From assembly GCA_030655355.1 (NCBI GenBank), contig JAURVS010000028.1, positions 1 through 34,438 on the forward strand: a DNA stretch of 34,438 bases, written 5' to 3'. This DNA comes from Sphingopyxis sp. GTDB taxonomy: Bacteria; Pseudomonadota; Alphaproteobacteria; Sphingomonadales; Sphingomonadaceae. A program made the position numbers and the translations under genes. This document shows, one piece after another, positions 8,320 through 17,823 of this stretch; positions within the stretch are counted from its first letter, which is position 1; every line of letters begins with the position of its first letter. The notes under the pieces are model-generated. The model saw only the letters and a program-made list of their open reading frames with translations. It searched no databases and was not told the DNA's origin.

Positions 8320-9783
8320 GTGAGCGTGAAAGTCGAAACTTTGGTGCTGTTCGGCGCGACGGGCGACCTGGCGCAGCGCATGCTCTTTCCCTCGCTTTAC
8401 AATCTCGCGCTCGACGGACTGTTGGCCGACGCGCTGACGATCATCGGATCGGGCCGGTCGAAAATGGACCGCGCGGCATTTCAGCAACAGGTCCGCGCTG
8501 CGCTGACCGAGCATCTGCCCGCCGACCGCCTTGATGATGACCGCATCGCCGCCTTTCTGGACCGGGTCGATTACTGCGCAATCGATGCGGGCGCGGGTAC
8601 CGGCTATGATGAGCTCGCGGCGTTGCTCGGCGACCGTATGGGCCGACCGATCGGTGTGTATCTCTCAACCCCGCCGTCGATGTTCGGCCCGATCGCGCAG
8701 GGGCTCAAGGCCGCCAATATCGCGTGCGCCGAATGTCGCATTGCGATGGAAAAGCCGATCGGCCAGGATCTCGCTTCATCGCGTGAGGTCAATGCGCAGG
8801 TCGGTGACGCCTTTGCCGAAGACCGCGTATTCCGCATCGACCATTATCTCGGCAAGGAAACGGTGCAGAATCTGCTCGCGCTGCGCTTTGCCAATATGTT
8901 GTTCGAGCCTTTGTGGAACGCGCAGGCGATCGATCACATCCAGATCACCGTCGCCGAGACCGTCGGCCTCGAAGGCCGCGTCTCCTATTATGACGGGGTC
9001 GGCGCGCTGAAGGATATGGTGCAGAACCATATGCTCCAGCTGTTGGCGATCATCGCGATGGAGCCGCCGTCGAGCGTGTCTTCGACTGCGGTGCGCGACG
9101 AAAAGGTCAAGCTGCTGCGCAGCCTCCGCAAAATGAGCGCCGAAGATGTGAAGGCGCATAGCGTGAAGGGGCAATATACGAGCGGCGCGGTGAACGGCGG
9201 TGCGGTTGCGGGTTATGCCGACGAACTCGGCAATCCGTCGAACACCGAAACCTTTGTCGCGATCAAGGCCTATATCGACAATTGGCGCTGGAAGGGCGTG
9301 CCCTTTTACCTGCGCACCGGCAAACGCATGCCCGAACGCAAGTCGGAGGTGCTGATCCAGTTCAAGCCGGTGCCGCATAATATCTTTGCGCGTGTCGGCG
9401 CGGGCAAGCTCGATGCGAACAGCATGATCATCAACCTGCAGCCTGAGGAAAATATCCGGGTCAAGGTGATGGCGAAGCAGCCCGGCCTCGACCGCGACGG
9501 TGTGAAGCTCAAAGAAGTGACGATGGACGTCTCGCTCTCGCACAGCTTTGCCGGCGAGCGGCGGCGCATCGCCTATGAGCGGTTGCTGCTCGATTTCATC
9601 GAAGGCGATCAGACCTTGTTCGTCCGCCGCGACGAGGTCGAGGCGCAGTGGCAGTGGATCGATTCGATCCGCGACGCCTGGGCCGACGTCGACATGGCGC
9701 CGCAGAATTACACCGCGGGAAGCTGGGGTCCGTCGAGCGCGATCGCGCTGATCGAACGCGACGGGGCGAGCTGGCATGACTGA
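8320..9783 (+). CDS. zwf: Glucose-6-phosphate 1-dehydrogenase
   Basis: A 487-residue enzyme that oxidises glucose-6-phosphate to 6-phosphogluconolactone with NADP+ (or NAD+), the entry to the Entner-Doudoroff and pentose phosphate routes. It shows the nucleotide-binding [18 protein letters not shown] (residues 10-27) and the active-site stretch [20 protein letters not shown] near residue 172, with the substrate lysine and catalytic histidine. The start is GTG at 8320 with AGGGGA (8309-8314) five bases upstream. An ATG two bases earlier runs straight into a stop. It overlaps edd by 8 bases, so the two are coupled. The lactonase gene pgl, often between them in related bacteria, is absent here. 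Confidence 0.96.
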   Translation: MSVKVETLVLFGATGDLAQRMLFPSLYNLALDGLLADALTIIGSGRSKMDRAAFQQQVRAALTEHLPADRLDDDRIAAFLDRVDYCAIDAGAGTGYDELAALLGDRMGRPIGVYLSTPPSMFGPIAQGLKAANIACAECRIAMEKPIGQDLASSREVNAQVGDAFAEDRVFRIDHYLGKETVQNLLALRFANMLFEPLWNAQAIDHIQITVAETVGLEGRVSYYDGVGALKDMVQNHMLQLLAIIAMEPPSSVSSTAVRDEKVKLLRSLRKMSAEDVKAHSVKGQYTSGAVNGGAVAGYADELGNPSNTETFVAIKAYIDNWRWKGVPFYLRTGKRMPERKSEVLIQFKPVPHNIFARVGAGKLDANSMIINLQPEENIRVKVMAKQPGLDRDGVKLKEVTMDVSLSHSFAGERRRIAYERLLLDFIEGDQTLFVRRDEVEAQWQWIDSIRDAWADVDMAPQNYTAGSWGPSSAIALIERDGASWHD

Positions 9784-11617
9784 TCTTCACGCCACGATCG
9801 CCGCTGTCACCGACCGCATCGTCGCGCGCAGCGCGCCGCGCCGCGCGGCCTACCTCGACCTGATGGAGCGTCAGCGCGAGGCGGGGACGAACCGCGGCAA
9901 TCTGTCGTGCGGAAATCTTGCGCACGGCTTTGCCGCGGCGGGCGACGACAAGGCGGTGATCCGTACCGGCACTGCGATGAATATCGGCATCGTCACCAGC
10001 TATAACGACATGCTGTCGGCGCATCAGCCCTATGGCCGCTATCCCGAGCAGATCAAACTGTTCGCGCGCGAAGTCGGCGCGACGGCGCAGGTTGCGGGCG
10101 GCGTGCCCGCGATGTGCGACGGGGTGACGCAGGGGCAGGCGGGGATGGACCTGTCTTTGTTCAGCCGCGACAATATCGCGCAGGGCACGGTGATCGCGCT
10201 CAGCCATGCGATGTTCGAAGGCGCGCTGCTGCTCGGCATTTGCGACAAGATCGTTCCGGGCCTGCTCATCGGCGCGCTGCGATTTGGGCATCTGCCGCAG
10301 ATATTGATCCCCGCCGGGCCGATGCCCTCAGGGCTCGCCAACAAGGAAAAGCAGCGCATTCGGCAACTCTACGCCGAGGGCAAGGCGAGCCGCGACGAAT
10401 TGCTCGAGGCCGAGGCGGCGAGCTATCATGGTGCGGGTACCTGCACTTTCTATGGCACCGCGAACAGCAACCAGATGATGATGGAGCTGATGGGGCTCCA
10501 CATCCCCGGCAGCGCCTTCACCAATCCGGGTACCAAGCTCCGCCAGGAATTGACGCGCGCCGCGGCGCACCGCGTCGCCGCGATCGGCTGGGGCGGCGAG
10601 GATTATCGCCCGCTCGCGCGCTGCATCGACGAAAAGGCGATCGTCAACGCCGCGATCGGCCTGCTCGCGACCGGGGGCTCGACCAATCATGCGATCCATT
10701 TGCCCGCGATTGCGCGCGCGGCGGGGATCATCATCGACTGGCAGGATTTCGACGAGCTCAGCCATGCGGTGCCGCTGCTCGCGCGCGTCTATCCTAACGG
10801 CGCGGGCGACGTGAACAATTTCCACGCCGCGGGCGGCATCGGCTATGTCGTGCGCGAGTTGCTGGGCGCCGGCCTGCTCCATGGCGACGTGCTCACGGTC
10901 GGCGGGACGATGGCCGACTATGGTCATGAGCCGGTGCTGACCGACGACAAACTCGATTGGCAGCCCGCGCCCGCGACGAGCCGGGACGACACGATGCTGC
11001 GCCCGGTCGCGGCGCCTTTCTCGCCCGACGGCGGGATGCGCCTGCTCGCCGGCAATCTGGGCCGCGCGATTATTAAGACGAGCGCGGTCGCCGAAGATCG
11101 CTGGACGATCGAGGCGCCGTGCCGGATCTTCGACACGCAGGATGCGGTGCTGGCCGCGTTCAAGGCGGGCGAGCTGGAACGCGACGTCATCGTCGTCGTC
11201 CGGTTCCAGGGGCCGCGCGCCAACGGCATGCCCGAATTGCACAAGCTGACCCCCGCGCTTGGCGTGCTGCAGGATCGGGGTTTCCGTGTCGCATTGCTCA
11301 CCGACGGCCGCATGTCGGGGGCGAGCGGCAAGGTGCCTGCGGTGATTCATCTTTCGCCCGAAGCCTTGCCCGGCGCCGACGGCGTCAGCGGCCCGCTGGC
11401 GTTTCTCACCGATGGCGACATCGTTCGCGTCTGCGCGCGCAAGGGCGAGGTGCTCGCGCTCGTCGATCCCGCGATCTGGTCCGCACGCACTGCCGCGGTC
11501 GCGCCGCCGCCTGCGGTGGGTGTCGGCCGCGAATTGTTCGCCCTGTTCCGCCATCATGCCGACGAAGCCGAAAAGGGCGGGTCGGCGGTTCTTGCTGCCA
11601 TGGAGACCGTAATTTGA
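9776..11617 (+). CDS. edd: Phosphogluconate dehydratase
   Basis: A 613-residue enzyme of the IlvD/Edd family that dehydrates 6-phosphogluconate to 2-keto-3-deoxy-6-phosphogluconate (KDPG). The iron-sulfur ligand regions are visible as [17 protein letters not shown] (near residue 105) and [20 protein letters not shown] (near 218). [19 protein letters not shown] near residue 298 and [13 protein letters not shown] near residue 510 are also diagnostic. The length fits the E. coli enzyme (603). It starts 8 bases before the zwf stop and overlaps eda by 4 bases, giving a coupled zwf-edd-eda operon. Confidence 0.96.
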   Translation: MTDLHATIAAVTDRIVARSAPRRAAYLDLMERQREAGTNRGNLSCGNLAHGFAAAGDDKAVIRTGTAMNIGIVTSYNDMLSAHQPYGRYPEQIKLFAREVGATAQVAGGVPAMCDGVTQGQAGMDLSLFSRDNIAQGTVIALSHAMFEGALLLGICDKIVPGLLIGALRFGHLPQILIPAGPMPSGLANKEKQRIRQLYAEGKASRDELLEAEAASYHGAGTCTFYGTANSNQMMMELMGLHIPGSAFTNPGTKLRQELTRAAAHRVAAIGWGGEDYRPLARCIDEKAIVNAAIGLLATGGSTNHAIHLPAIARAAGIIIDWQDFDELSHAVPLLARVYPNGAGDVNNFHAAGGIGYVVRELLGAGLLHGDVLTVGGTMADYGHEPVLTDDKLDWQPAPATSRDDTMLRPVAAPFSPDGGMRLLAGNLGRAIIKTSAVAEDRWTIEAPCRIFDTQDAVLAAFKAGELERDVIVVVRFQGPRANGMPELHKLTPALGVLQDRGFRVALLTDGRMSGASGKVPAVIHLSPEALPGADGVSGPLAFLTDGDIVRVCARKGEVLALVDPAIWSARTAAVAPPPAVGVGRELFALFRHHADEAEKGGSAVLAAMETVI

Positions 11618-12234
11618 GCCAGTCTATCGACCAGATCATGCGCCTCGCGCCCGTCATCCCGGTGATCGTCATCGACCGGGTCGAGGATGCGGTGCCGATG
11701 GCCGAAGCGTTGGTCGCCGGCGGGCTGACAGTGCTCGAAGTTACCTTGCGTACGCCCGCGGCGATCGATGCGATTACCGCAATGAAGCGCGTCAAAGGTG
11801 CGATCGTCGGCGCGGGCACGGTGCTCGACCCCGCGATGCTCAACGGTGCGATTGCGGCTGGCGCCGAATTCATCGTTTCGCCGGGGCTGACTGACAATCT
11901 CGGAAAAGCGGCAGTCGCGAGCGGGATTCCGTTCCTGCCCGGCACCGCGAATGCGGGCGATATCATGCGCGGGCTCGACCTTGGCCTTTCACGCTTCAAA
12001 TTCTTCCCTGCCGCAACGAGCGGCGGCATTCCGGCGCTGAAGGCGCTTGCCGGTCCCTTCGGTCAGGCGCGCTTCTGCCCGACCGGCGGCATCAGCCTCG
12101 CAACCGCGCCCGAGTGGCTCGCGCTCGAACCGGTGCTGTGCGTCGGCGGCAGCTGGGTGGTTCCGTCGGGGGCGCTCGACCCGGCGCGGATCGAGGCGCT
12201 GGCCAGCGAGGCGTCCGCACTTTCGAGCCATTGA
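11614..12234 (+). CDS. eda: KDPG aldolase (2-dehydro-3-deoxy-phosphogluconate aldolase)
   Basis: A 206-residue class I aldolase that splits KDPG to pyruvate and glyceraldehyde-3-phosphate, closing the Entner-Doudoroff pathway. [14 protein letters not shown] (catalytic glutamate) lies near residue 43, and the Schiff-base lysine is in [13 protein letters not shown] near residue 128. The preferred start is TTG at 11614, overlapping the edd stop as TTGA and giving [16 protein letters not shown]. An in-frame ATG at 11638 would shorten the protein by 8 residues and cannot be excluded. It is the last gene of the zwf-edd-eda run. The next gene begins 69 bases on. Confidence 0.94.
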   Translation: MSQSIDQIMRLAPVIPVIVIDRVEDAVPMAEALVAGGLTVLEVTLRTPAAIDAITAMKRVKGAIVGAGTVLDPAMLNGAIAAGAEFIVSPGLTDNLGKAAVASGIPFLPGTANAGDIMRGLDLGLSRFKFFPAATSGGIPALKALAGPFGQARFCPTGGISLATAPEWLALEPVLCVGGSWVVPSGALDPARIEALASEASALSSH

Positions 12235-12302
12235 TAAACGCCATCTTTACTGTCACTGTGCCTAGGTGAAACGGCAATATAGCCGTTGGTGGGGAGACAG
12301 GC

Positions 12303-13895
12303 GTGGCGAGGCCGCAACCGCATTTGGATGAAGTTCTGGCATCGGAGCCGGGGCCGCATATCGCCGCGCTGTTCGATTTCGACGGCACGATCATTTCGGG
12401 CTATTCGGCGACCGCGATGCTGCGCGAGAAATTCCAGCGCCGCGAAATGTCGATGGAAGAAATCGCCGAGACCGCGCAGGTCATCGCGCAGCACAGTCTT
12501 GGCACCATTGGCTTTTCGGGACTGATGTCGGGCGCCGCCAAATTCATGAAGGGCGTCGAAGAGGAAAGCTTCATCGAGTTCGGTGAAGAGCTCTACAAAA
12601 AGCATATCGCGCGGAAAATCTATCCCGAGACGCGCGCGATCATCGAGGCGCATCAGGCGAAGGGACACCGCGTCGCGATCATCTCGTCAGCCACAATCTA
12701 TCAGATCGAACCGACCGCGCGCGACCTCGGCATCGACGATATCAAATGCTCGGCCTATGAAATCGAAGACGGGGTGTTCACTGGCGAGATCATGCGCCCG
12801 CTTTGCTTCGGCGAAGGCAAGGTGCTTGCGGCCGAGGAACTCGCCGCCGAATATGGCCTCGATCTCGACCAGAGCTTTTTCTATTCGGACAGCGACGACG
12901 ATATCGAATTGCTCGAACGCGTCGGCAAGCCGCGCCCGCTCAACCCCAATCTCAAACTCAAGGCGATCGCCGAGGAAAACGGCTGGCCGGTCCAGCGTTT
13001 CGGCAGCCGCGGTACGCCTTCCTGGATCGACTATACGCGCACCATCTATGCGACCGGTTCGCTCGTCGGCGCTTTTGCCGCGGGTCTCCCGATTTGGGCG
13101 CTGACGCGCTCGCAGCGCGAAGCGGCGAATTTCTCGATCGGATTATTCGGCGATTTTGCGACGGCGATCACCGGCGTCGAGCTGGAGGTCGAGGATGAGA
13201 AGAATCTCTGGTCCTCGCGTCCGTGCATCTTCATCTTCAACCATCAGAGCAAAGCGGATGTGATGATCCTCGCCAAGCTCATCCGCCGCGATATGGGCGG
13301 GGTGGGCAAGAAAGAGATCAAGGACATCCCGATCCTTGGCAAGCTGATGGAATGGGGCGGCACCGTCTTCGTCGACCGCGCCGACGGCAAGAGCGCGATC
13401 AAGGCGATGGAGCCGCTGGTCGATGCGATCAGGATCGAGGGAAAATCGATCTGCATCTCGCCCGAAGGCACGCGCAGCCTGACGCCCAAGCTGGAACCCT
13501 TCAAAAAGGGCGCGTTCCATCTGGCGATGCAGGCGGGGGTCCCGATCGTCCCGATCGTGATTCATAACGCGACCGACGTCGCGCCGAAGAATGAGTTTGT
13601 GATGCGCCCCGCGACGGTGCGCGTCACCGTGCTGCCACCGGTCGACACCTCGAAATGGAGTCCGCGGACGATCAACACGCATGTCCGCGACGTGCGCAAC
13701 ATGTTCCTGCGGACGCTCGGCCAGCCCGAGGAAAGCGTCGCGGAATCGGTGGCGAAGGAACCCGCGCCCGAGGTGGCTCCGCCCGAAGCCAAGGTTGAAA
13801 AGGCCAAGCCGAAAAAAGTGGCCGAGAAGAAACCGGCTGCGAAGAAAAAGCCTCCTTCCAAAAAGCCCGCGTCTGGCAAGGGAAGGGCTGCCTAA
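12303..13895 (+). CDS. HAD-IB phosphatase / 1-acylglycerol-3-phosphate acyltransferase (PlsC-like) fusion
   Basis: A 530-residue two-domain protein. The first half (about residues 20-225) is a HAD-IB hydrolase of the SerB type: FDFDGT with Asp25 and Asp27, SSATIY near residue 128, and the acidic motif SDSDDD at 195-200. The second half (about 290-450) is a PlsC-type acyltransferase with NHQSKAD (313-319) and PEGTRS (387-392). It would acylate lysophosphatidic acid to phosphatidic acid. The phosphatase substrate is unproven, but dephosphorylating phosphatidic acid or a precursor would fit the neighbours. Residues 470-530 form a lysine/alanine/proline-rich tail. The start is GTG with GGGGAG (12291-12296) upstream. 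It heads a tightly packed lipid operon, with plsB 3 bases downstream. A 6-bp hairpin (12270-12287) lies in its leader. Mycobacterial PlsC (Rv2483c) has, from memory, the same fusion. Confidence 0.9.
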   Translation: MARPQPHLDEVLASEPGPHIAALFDFDGTIISGYSATAMLREKFQRREMSMEEIAETAQVIAQHSLGTIGFSGLMSGAAKFMKGVEEESFIEFGEELYKKHIARKIYPETRAIIEAHQAKGHRVAIISSATIYQIEPTARDLGIDDIKCSAYEIEDGVFTGEIMRPLCFGEGKVLAAEELAAEYGLDLDQSFFYSDSDDDIELLERVGKPRPLNPNLKLKAIAEENGWPVQRFGSRGTPSWIDYTRTIYATGSLVGAFAAGLPIWALTRSQREAANFSIGLFGDFATAITGVELEVEDEKNLWSSRPCIFIFNHQSKADVMILAKLIRRDMGGVGKKEIKDIPILGKLMEWGGTVFVDRADGKSAIKAMEPLVDAIRIEGKSICISPEGTRSLTPKLEPFKKGAFHLAMQAGVPIVPIVIHNATDVAPKNEFVMRPATVRVTVLPPVDTSKWSPRTINTHVRDVRNMFLRTLGQPEESVAESVAKEPAPEVAPPEAKVEKAKPKKVAEKKPAAKKKPPSKKPASGKGRAA

Positions 13896-13898
13896 GCG

Positions 13899-16250
13899 GT
13901 GGCCGACGGAACGCCCCGCACCCCGATCGTGGCGGAGGACGCGGCCGAGCGGCTCTATATCATCGACGCGCGCAACGGAGTCGAGCGGCGCATATTGCTC
14001 GATTGGGTCCATGCGACCGCCAATGATCTGGGCGGCGATGACGAGCCGCAATGGGCCAGCCTTGCGATCGAGGATGACGATCACGCACTTCCGCTCGACA
14101 TGCTGCGCGCGCGGCTCGACGGATCGCCGTCGCGGCAGGTTGTGCCGCTGCGCGTCGCGTGGCGCATCCCGGGCTTCGAGCGCGACCGCGCGCTCAAATT
14201 CCGTCACATCATCTTTGGTGACCCCCGCCATCCCGGCCCGCTCCGCGCGCGCCTGATCCTGTGGCGCGACCGCCGCCGCGCGCAGATATTGGTCGGTGAA
14301 GCGGCAACGCTCGATGCGCTGCGCGGCCGGTTCAGCCAGCAGACCGGCGGCGGCGATGGGGCCGGCGTCGACAGCGCCGAGTTCGCGGGCTTCGTCGCGC
14401 GGCAGGCGGGACTGGCACTCGACGTCGCCGAACGCGGCATCCGCGGTACGCGGTACAAGGTACCGCGCTTCGTCGCCGATAGCCTGCGCACCAGCCCGAA
14501 ATTCCGCGCGGCGCTCGCCGATCTGTCGGCGACGACGGGGCGCCCCGTTGCTGAGCTGTTCCGCGAGGCGCGGCCGCTGATGAAGGAAGTTATCGCGCGG
14601 CCCTCGGCGCTGTTCCTCGACCTGCGCGCGCGGCTCGACCGGATGATGTTCGGCGGTTACGCGCCCGAGATGGAGGTCGACGCCGTCGAACTCGCGAAGC
14701 TGCGTTCGATCCTGCGCGAGCATCCGACCGCAATTCTCTTCACGCACAAAACCTATATCGACGGTGCGACCCCCAGCCGCCTGACCTATGAAAAAGACAT
14801 GCCGATGCTGCACAGTTTCGGCGGCGCCAATCTCGACTTTGCGGTGATGGGCGAATTTTTCCGCCGCTCGGGGATGATCTTCATCCGGCGCAGCTTTCAG
14901 GACCAGCCGGTCTACAAGCTGGTGCTGCGTCATTATATCGCCTGGCTGCTCGCGAAGCGCTTTCCGCTCTCATGGGCGTTCGAGGGAACACGCTCGCGGC
15001 TCGGCAAGCTGATGCCGCCCAAATATGGGCTGATGAAATATGTCCTCGACGCCGCGCATGCGACGGGCACGCGCGATGTGCATTTCGTGCCCTTCGTCAC
15101 CAGCTTCGACTTGATCCGCGACGTCGAGGAATATGCCGCTGAGCAGACGGGGCGGAACAAGAAGCCCGAATCGCTGTCGTGGTTCCTCGGCTATATGAAG
15201 AGCCTGAAGGAACCGTCGGGGCGTATCCGGCTCGATATCGGCAATCCCGTGGTGATCGACGAAGCACCCGGGCCCGATGACAGGCGCGCGCTGGAGAAGA
15301 TCGCCTTTGCGGTCGCGGTCGAGGCGAACCGCGTCACGCCGCTGACCGTGACGTCGGTGATGTGCCTCATCCTCCTCGGCATGGCACCGCGCGGCGCGAC
15401 GTCGGCCGAACTGCTCGGTGCCATCGGCGCGGTGACCGACTGGGCGCGGGCGCGCGACATCCGGCTGAGCAGCGAACTGGAAAGCGGCGACGATATCGCG
15501 CTGTCCGCCACGGTCGACACGCTCGTCGAAAGCGGGCTGCTGACGCGCTACGAAGCGGGGAGCGAAAATGTCTATTCGATCGATCCCGCCAAGCATCCGA
15601 TGGCGAGCTATTACCGCAACATCATCGCGCATCATTTCCTCGATCGCGCGATGATCGAACTTGCGTTGTTCGAGCTGCGCGATGCCGACAGCGGCGATGC
15701 GACGACCGCTTTCTGGGCAAAGATCGACCGTCTGCGCGATCTGTTCAAATTCGAATTTTTCTATCTGCCGCGCGACGAGCACCGCGCTGCGATCGAGGCT
15801 GAACTCGCGCGCATCGATCCCGTCTGGGACCGCCGCCTTGCCAGTGGCGACCGCGGTATCGCGCAGTTGCTCCGCCGTTGTCAGCCGGTTGTCGGTCATG
15901 CGATTCTGCTGCCCTTTGCCGAGGCCTATTCGGTCGTCGCCGACCTGCTCGCTCGTGCGAAGCCGGGCGACGTCGTCGACGACAAGGCGCTGGAGGCGGC
16001 GGCGCTCACCGAAGGCAAACAAGCCTATCTACTCCGCCGGATCAGCAGCGAAGCGGCGATTGGCAAGCTGCTGTTCGCCAACGGCCTGTCGCTGATGCGC
16101 CATATGGGGCTAACCGCCGATGCCACCCCGACGAGCCTCGCTGCGCGCCGCGCATTGCTGATGGAACTCCGCGGTCTTGCCAATGTGATGGAAACTATGC
16201 GGCTTTCGACTGTCGCGCTTGCCGACCGGTTGCCGGGTTCAGGAGAATAA
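13899..16250 (+). CDS. plsB: Glycerol-3-phosphate 1-O-acyltransferase PlsB-like
   Basis: A 783-residue membrane-associated enzyme of the GPAT/DHAPAT family that acylates sn-1 of glycerol-3-phosphate, the first step of glycerolipid synthesis. The length is close to E. coli PlsB (807). The acyltransferase blocks appear in order: HKTYID (His283, Asp288), GGANLDFAVMGEFFRRSGMIFIRR near residue 307, FEGTRSR (361-367) and the HFVPF region near 393. Block I reads HKTYID instead of the HRSHMD of E. coli, keeping the catalytic His and Asp. The long C-terminal half is the alpha-helical extension typical of PlsB. It starts with GTG 3 bases after the HAD-PlsC fusion and ends 1 base before the WS/DGAT gene. 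Its substrate can be supplied by GpsA, encoded at 21221-22222. Confidence 0.92.
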   Translation: MADGTPRTPIVAEDAAERLYIIDARNGVERRILLDWVHATANDLGGDDEPQWASLAIEDDDHALPLDMLRARLDGSPSRQVVPLRVAWRIPGFERDRALKFRHIIFGDPRHPGPLRARLILWRDRRRAQILVGEAATLDALRGRFSQQTGGGDGAGVDSAEFAGFVARQAGLALDVAERGIRGTRYKVPRFVADSLRTSPKFRAALADLSATTGRPVAELFREARPLMKEVIARPSALFLDLRARLDRMMFGGYAPEMEVDAVELAKLRSILREHPTAILFTHKTYIDGATPSRLTYEKDMPMLHSFGGANLDFAVMGEFFRRSGMIFIRRSFQDQPVYKLVLRHYIAWLLAKRFPLSWAFEGTRSRLGKLMPPKYGLMKYVLDAAHATGTRDVHFVPFVTSFDLIRDVEEYAAEQTGRNKKPESLSWFLGYMKSLKEPSGRIRLDIGNPVVIDEAPGPDDRRALEKIAFAVAVEANRVTPLTVTSVMCLILLGMAPRGATSAELLGAIGAVTDWARARDIRLSSELESGDDIALSATVDTLVESGLLTRYEAGSENVYSIDPAKHPMASYYRNIIAHHFLDRAMIELALFELRDADSGDATTAFWAKIDRLRDLFKFEFFYLPRDEHRAAIEAELARIDPVWDRRLASGDRGIAQLLRRCQPVVGHAILLPFAEAYSVVADLLARAKPGDVVDDKALEAAALTEGKQAYLLRRISSEAAIGKLLFANGLSLMRHMGLTADATPTSLAARRALLMELRGLANVMETMRLSTVALADRLPGSGE

Positions 16251-16251
16251 G

Positions 16252-17820
16252 ATGCTCAAACAGCTCAGCGCGCAGGATGCCCAGTTCCTCTACACGCAGA
16301 CCGCGAACAATCTGACGCACATCATGGGGGTCTATATTTATGACCCCTCGACCGCGCCGGGCGGTTTCGTGCGCTTCAAGGATATCATTCGCCACGTCGA
16401 GGGCCGCGTTGACACCTCGCCCTTGTTCAAGCGCCGCCTCCACCGCCTGCCGTTCGACATGGATCATCCCTATTGGGTCGAGGACGAGCATTTCGACATC
16501 GAGGCGCATATGAGCCACGCGCGCCTGCCCGAACCCGGCGACTGGCGGCAATTCTGCATCGCGGTTGCGCGCTATTTCTCGAAGCCGATGGATATGAACC
16601 GGCCACTCTGGGACATCTATATCATCGAGGGGCTCGACCGGATTCCGGGCATTCCCAAGGGCAGCTTTGCGATGCTTCACCGCGTCCACCATGCCGCGGT
16701 CGACGGGGCATCGGGCGCGCATGCCTTCATCGCGATGAGCGACATAGACGCGAAGGGTACGCCCGCGATCGCCGAGCCGCCGCCGCTCGAAGAGCTTGGC
16801 AAGGCGCCGTCGAGCACCGAGACGCTGTCGCGCGCCTGGTCGGCGTCGATGCAGTCGCCGGTCAAATTCATGAACGCGCTGATGAAAATGTCGCCTGCAA
16901 TCATTTCCTCGGCGCGCAAGTCGATCGCCGAAGGCGGGATGACGGCCGGCGTACCCGAGACGCGCTTCAATGTGCCGGTCGGTCCGCACAAGATGTTCGA
17001 TGCGACGACGGTCGCGCTCACCGACGTGGCGGAAATCCGCAAGAAGGTGCCGGGGGCAACGGTCAATGACGTGGTTCTGACCACCGTCGGCGGGGCCTTG
17101 CGCAAATATCTCGACAAGCATCGCGAACTGCCGGCGGAAAGTCTGGTGGCGGTCGCGCCGATCAATTTGCGCGGCAAGGGAGGCAAGGCGTCGAAGCCGG
17201 GCAATCAGGTTTCGGCGATGAGCGTGCCGATCCGCACCGACATCGCCGATCCGCTCGCACGGCTCGCGGCGATCCGCGACTATACGGTCGAGGCGAAGGA
17301 AGCGAAGGCGGGGGTCAGCGCGCGGATCATGACCGATCTGTCGCAGCATATTCCGGGCGCGACGATGGCGGCGGTCGCACGGCTCGTCACCAGCGAACGC
17401 TTCGCGGTGCGCGGGACCAACCTTTTCATTTCGAACGTGCCGGGCGCGCAGGTGCCGCTGTATCTCGCCGGGGCACAGCTTGTGCAGCAGCATGGCATGG
17501 CGCCTCTCGCAAATAATATGGGACTGTTTGTCGCGACCCCCAGTTATAACGGGCGCATCGCCTTTTCGATCATCGGCGAGCGGTCGATCATGCCCGACAT
17601 CGCCTTTTTCCGCGAATGTATCGACGAAAGTTTTGCCGACCTGATGGCGGCCGTGCCCAAGCCGGAAAAGGCGAAAGCCGCTACGGCAGCGCCGAAAGCT
17701 GTGCCGAAGGGCGCTGCAAAGCCTAAGCCGGCGCCGAAAGCCGCGCCCCAAACTGCGACAAAGAGCAGGGTGAAACCAGTTGCTAAAGCGAACGCAACCG
17801 GCAAGACTCGGAAAAAATAG
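16252..17820 (+). CDS. WS/DGAT family O-acyltransferase (wax ester synthase / diacylglycerol acyltransferase)
   Basis: A 522-residue member of the bacterial wax ester synthase / acyl-CoA:diacylglycerol acyltransferase family, which makes triacylglycerol or wax ester from acyl-CoA. The catalytic HHAAVDG motif (His146, His147, Asp151) is intact. The N terminus LSAQDAQFLYTQT, PLWDIYIIEGL near residue 117, and the C-terminal NVPGAQVPLYLAGAQL are also typical. About 58 residues at the end (465-522) are a low-complexity lysine/alanine/proline tail not needed by the enzyme fold. The ATG at 16252 is chosen over an upstream in-frame start inside plsB, because the family N terminus begins there and it is one base after the plsB stop. 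Whether it prefers DAG or fatty alcohol cannot be read. The gene set around it favours DAG. Confidence 0.92.
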   Translation: MLKQLSAQDAQFLYTQTANNLTHIMGVYIYDPSTAPGGFVRFKDIIRHVEGRVDTSPLFKRRLHRLPFDMDHPYWVEDEHFDIEAHMSHARLPEPGDWRQFCIAVARYFSKPMDMNRPLWDIYIIEGLDRIPGIPKGSFAMLHRVHHAAVDGASGAHAFIAMSDIDAKGTPAIAEPPPLEELGKAPSSTETLSRAWSASMQSPVKFMNALMKMSPAIISSARKSIAEGGMTAGVPETRFNVPVGPHKMFDATTVALTDVAEIRKKVPGATVNDVVLTTVGGALRKYLDKHRELPAESLVAVAPINLRGKGGKASKPGNQVSAMSVPIRTDIADPLARLAAIRDYTVEAKEAKAGVSARIMTDLSQHIPGATMAAVARLVTSERFAVRGTNLFISNVPGAQVPLYLAGAQLVQQHGMAPLANNMGLFVATPSYNGRIAFSIIGERSIMPDIAFFRECIDESFADLMAAVPKPEKAKAATAAPKAVPKGAAKPKPAPKAAPQTATKSRVKPVAKANATGKTRKK

Positions 17821-17823
17821 ACC

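Noticed and set aside
12246-12287. TTTACT and CAATAT as a promoter for the lipid operon
   Set aside because: Spacing is about 23 bases. The small hairpin at 12270-12287 overlaps it and has no T tract.
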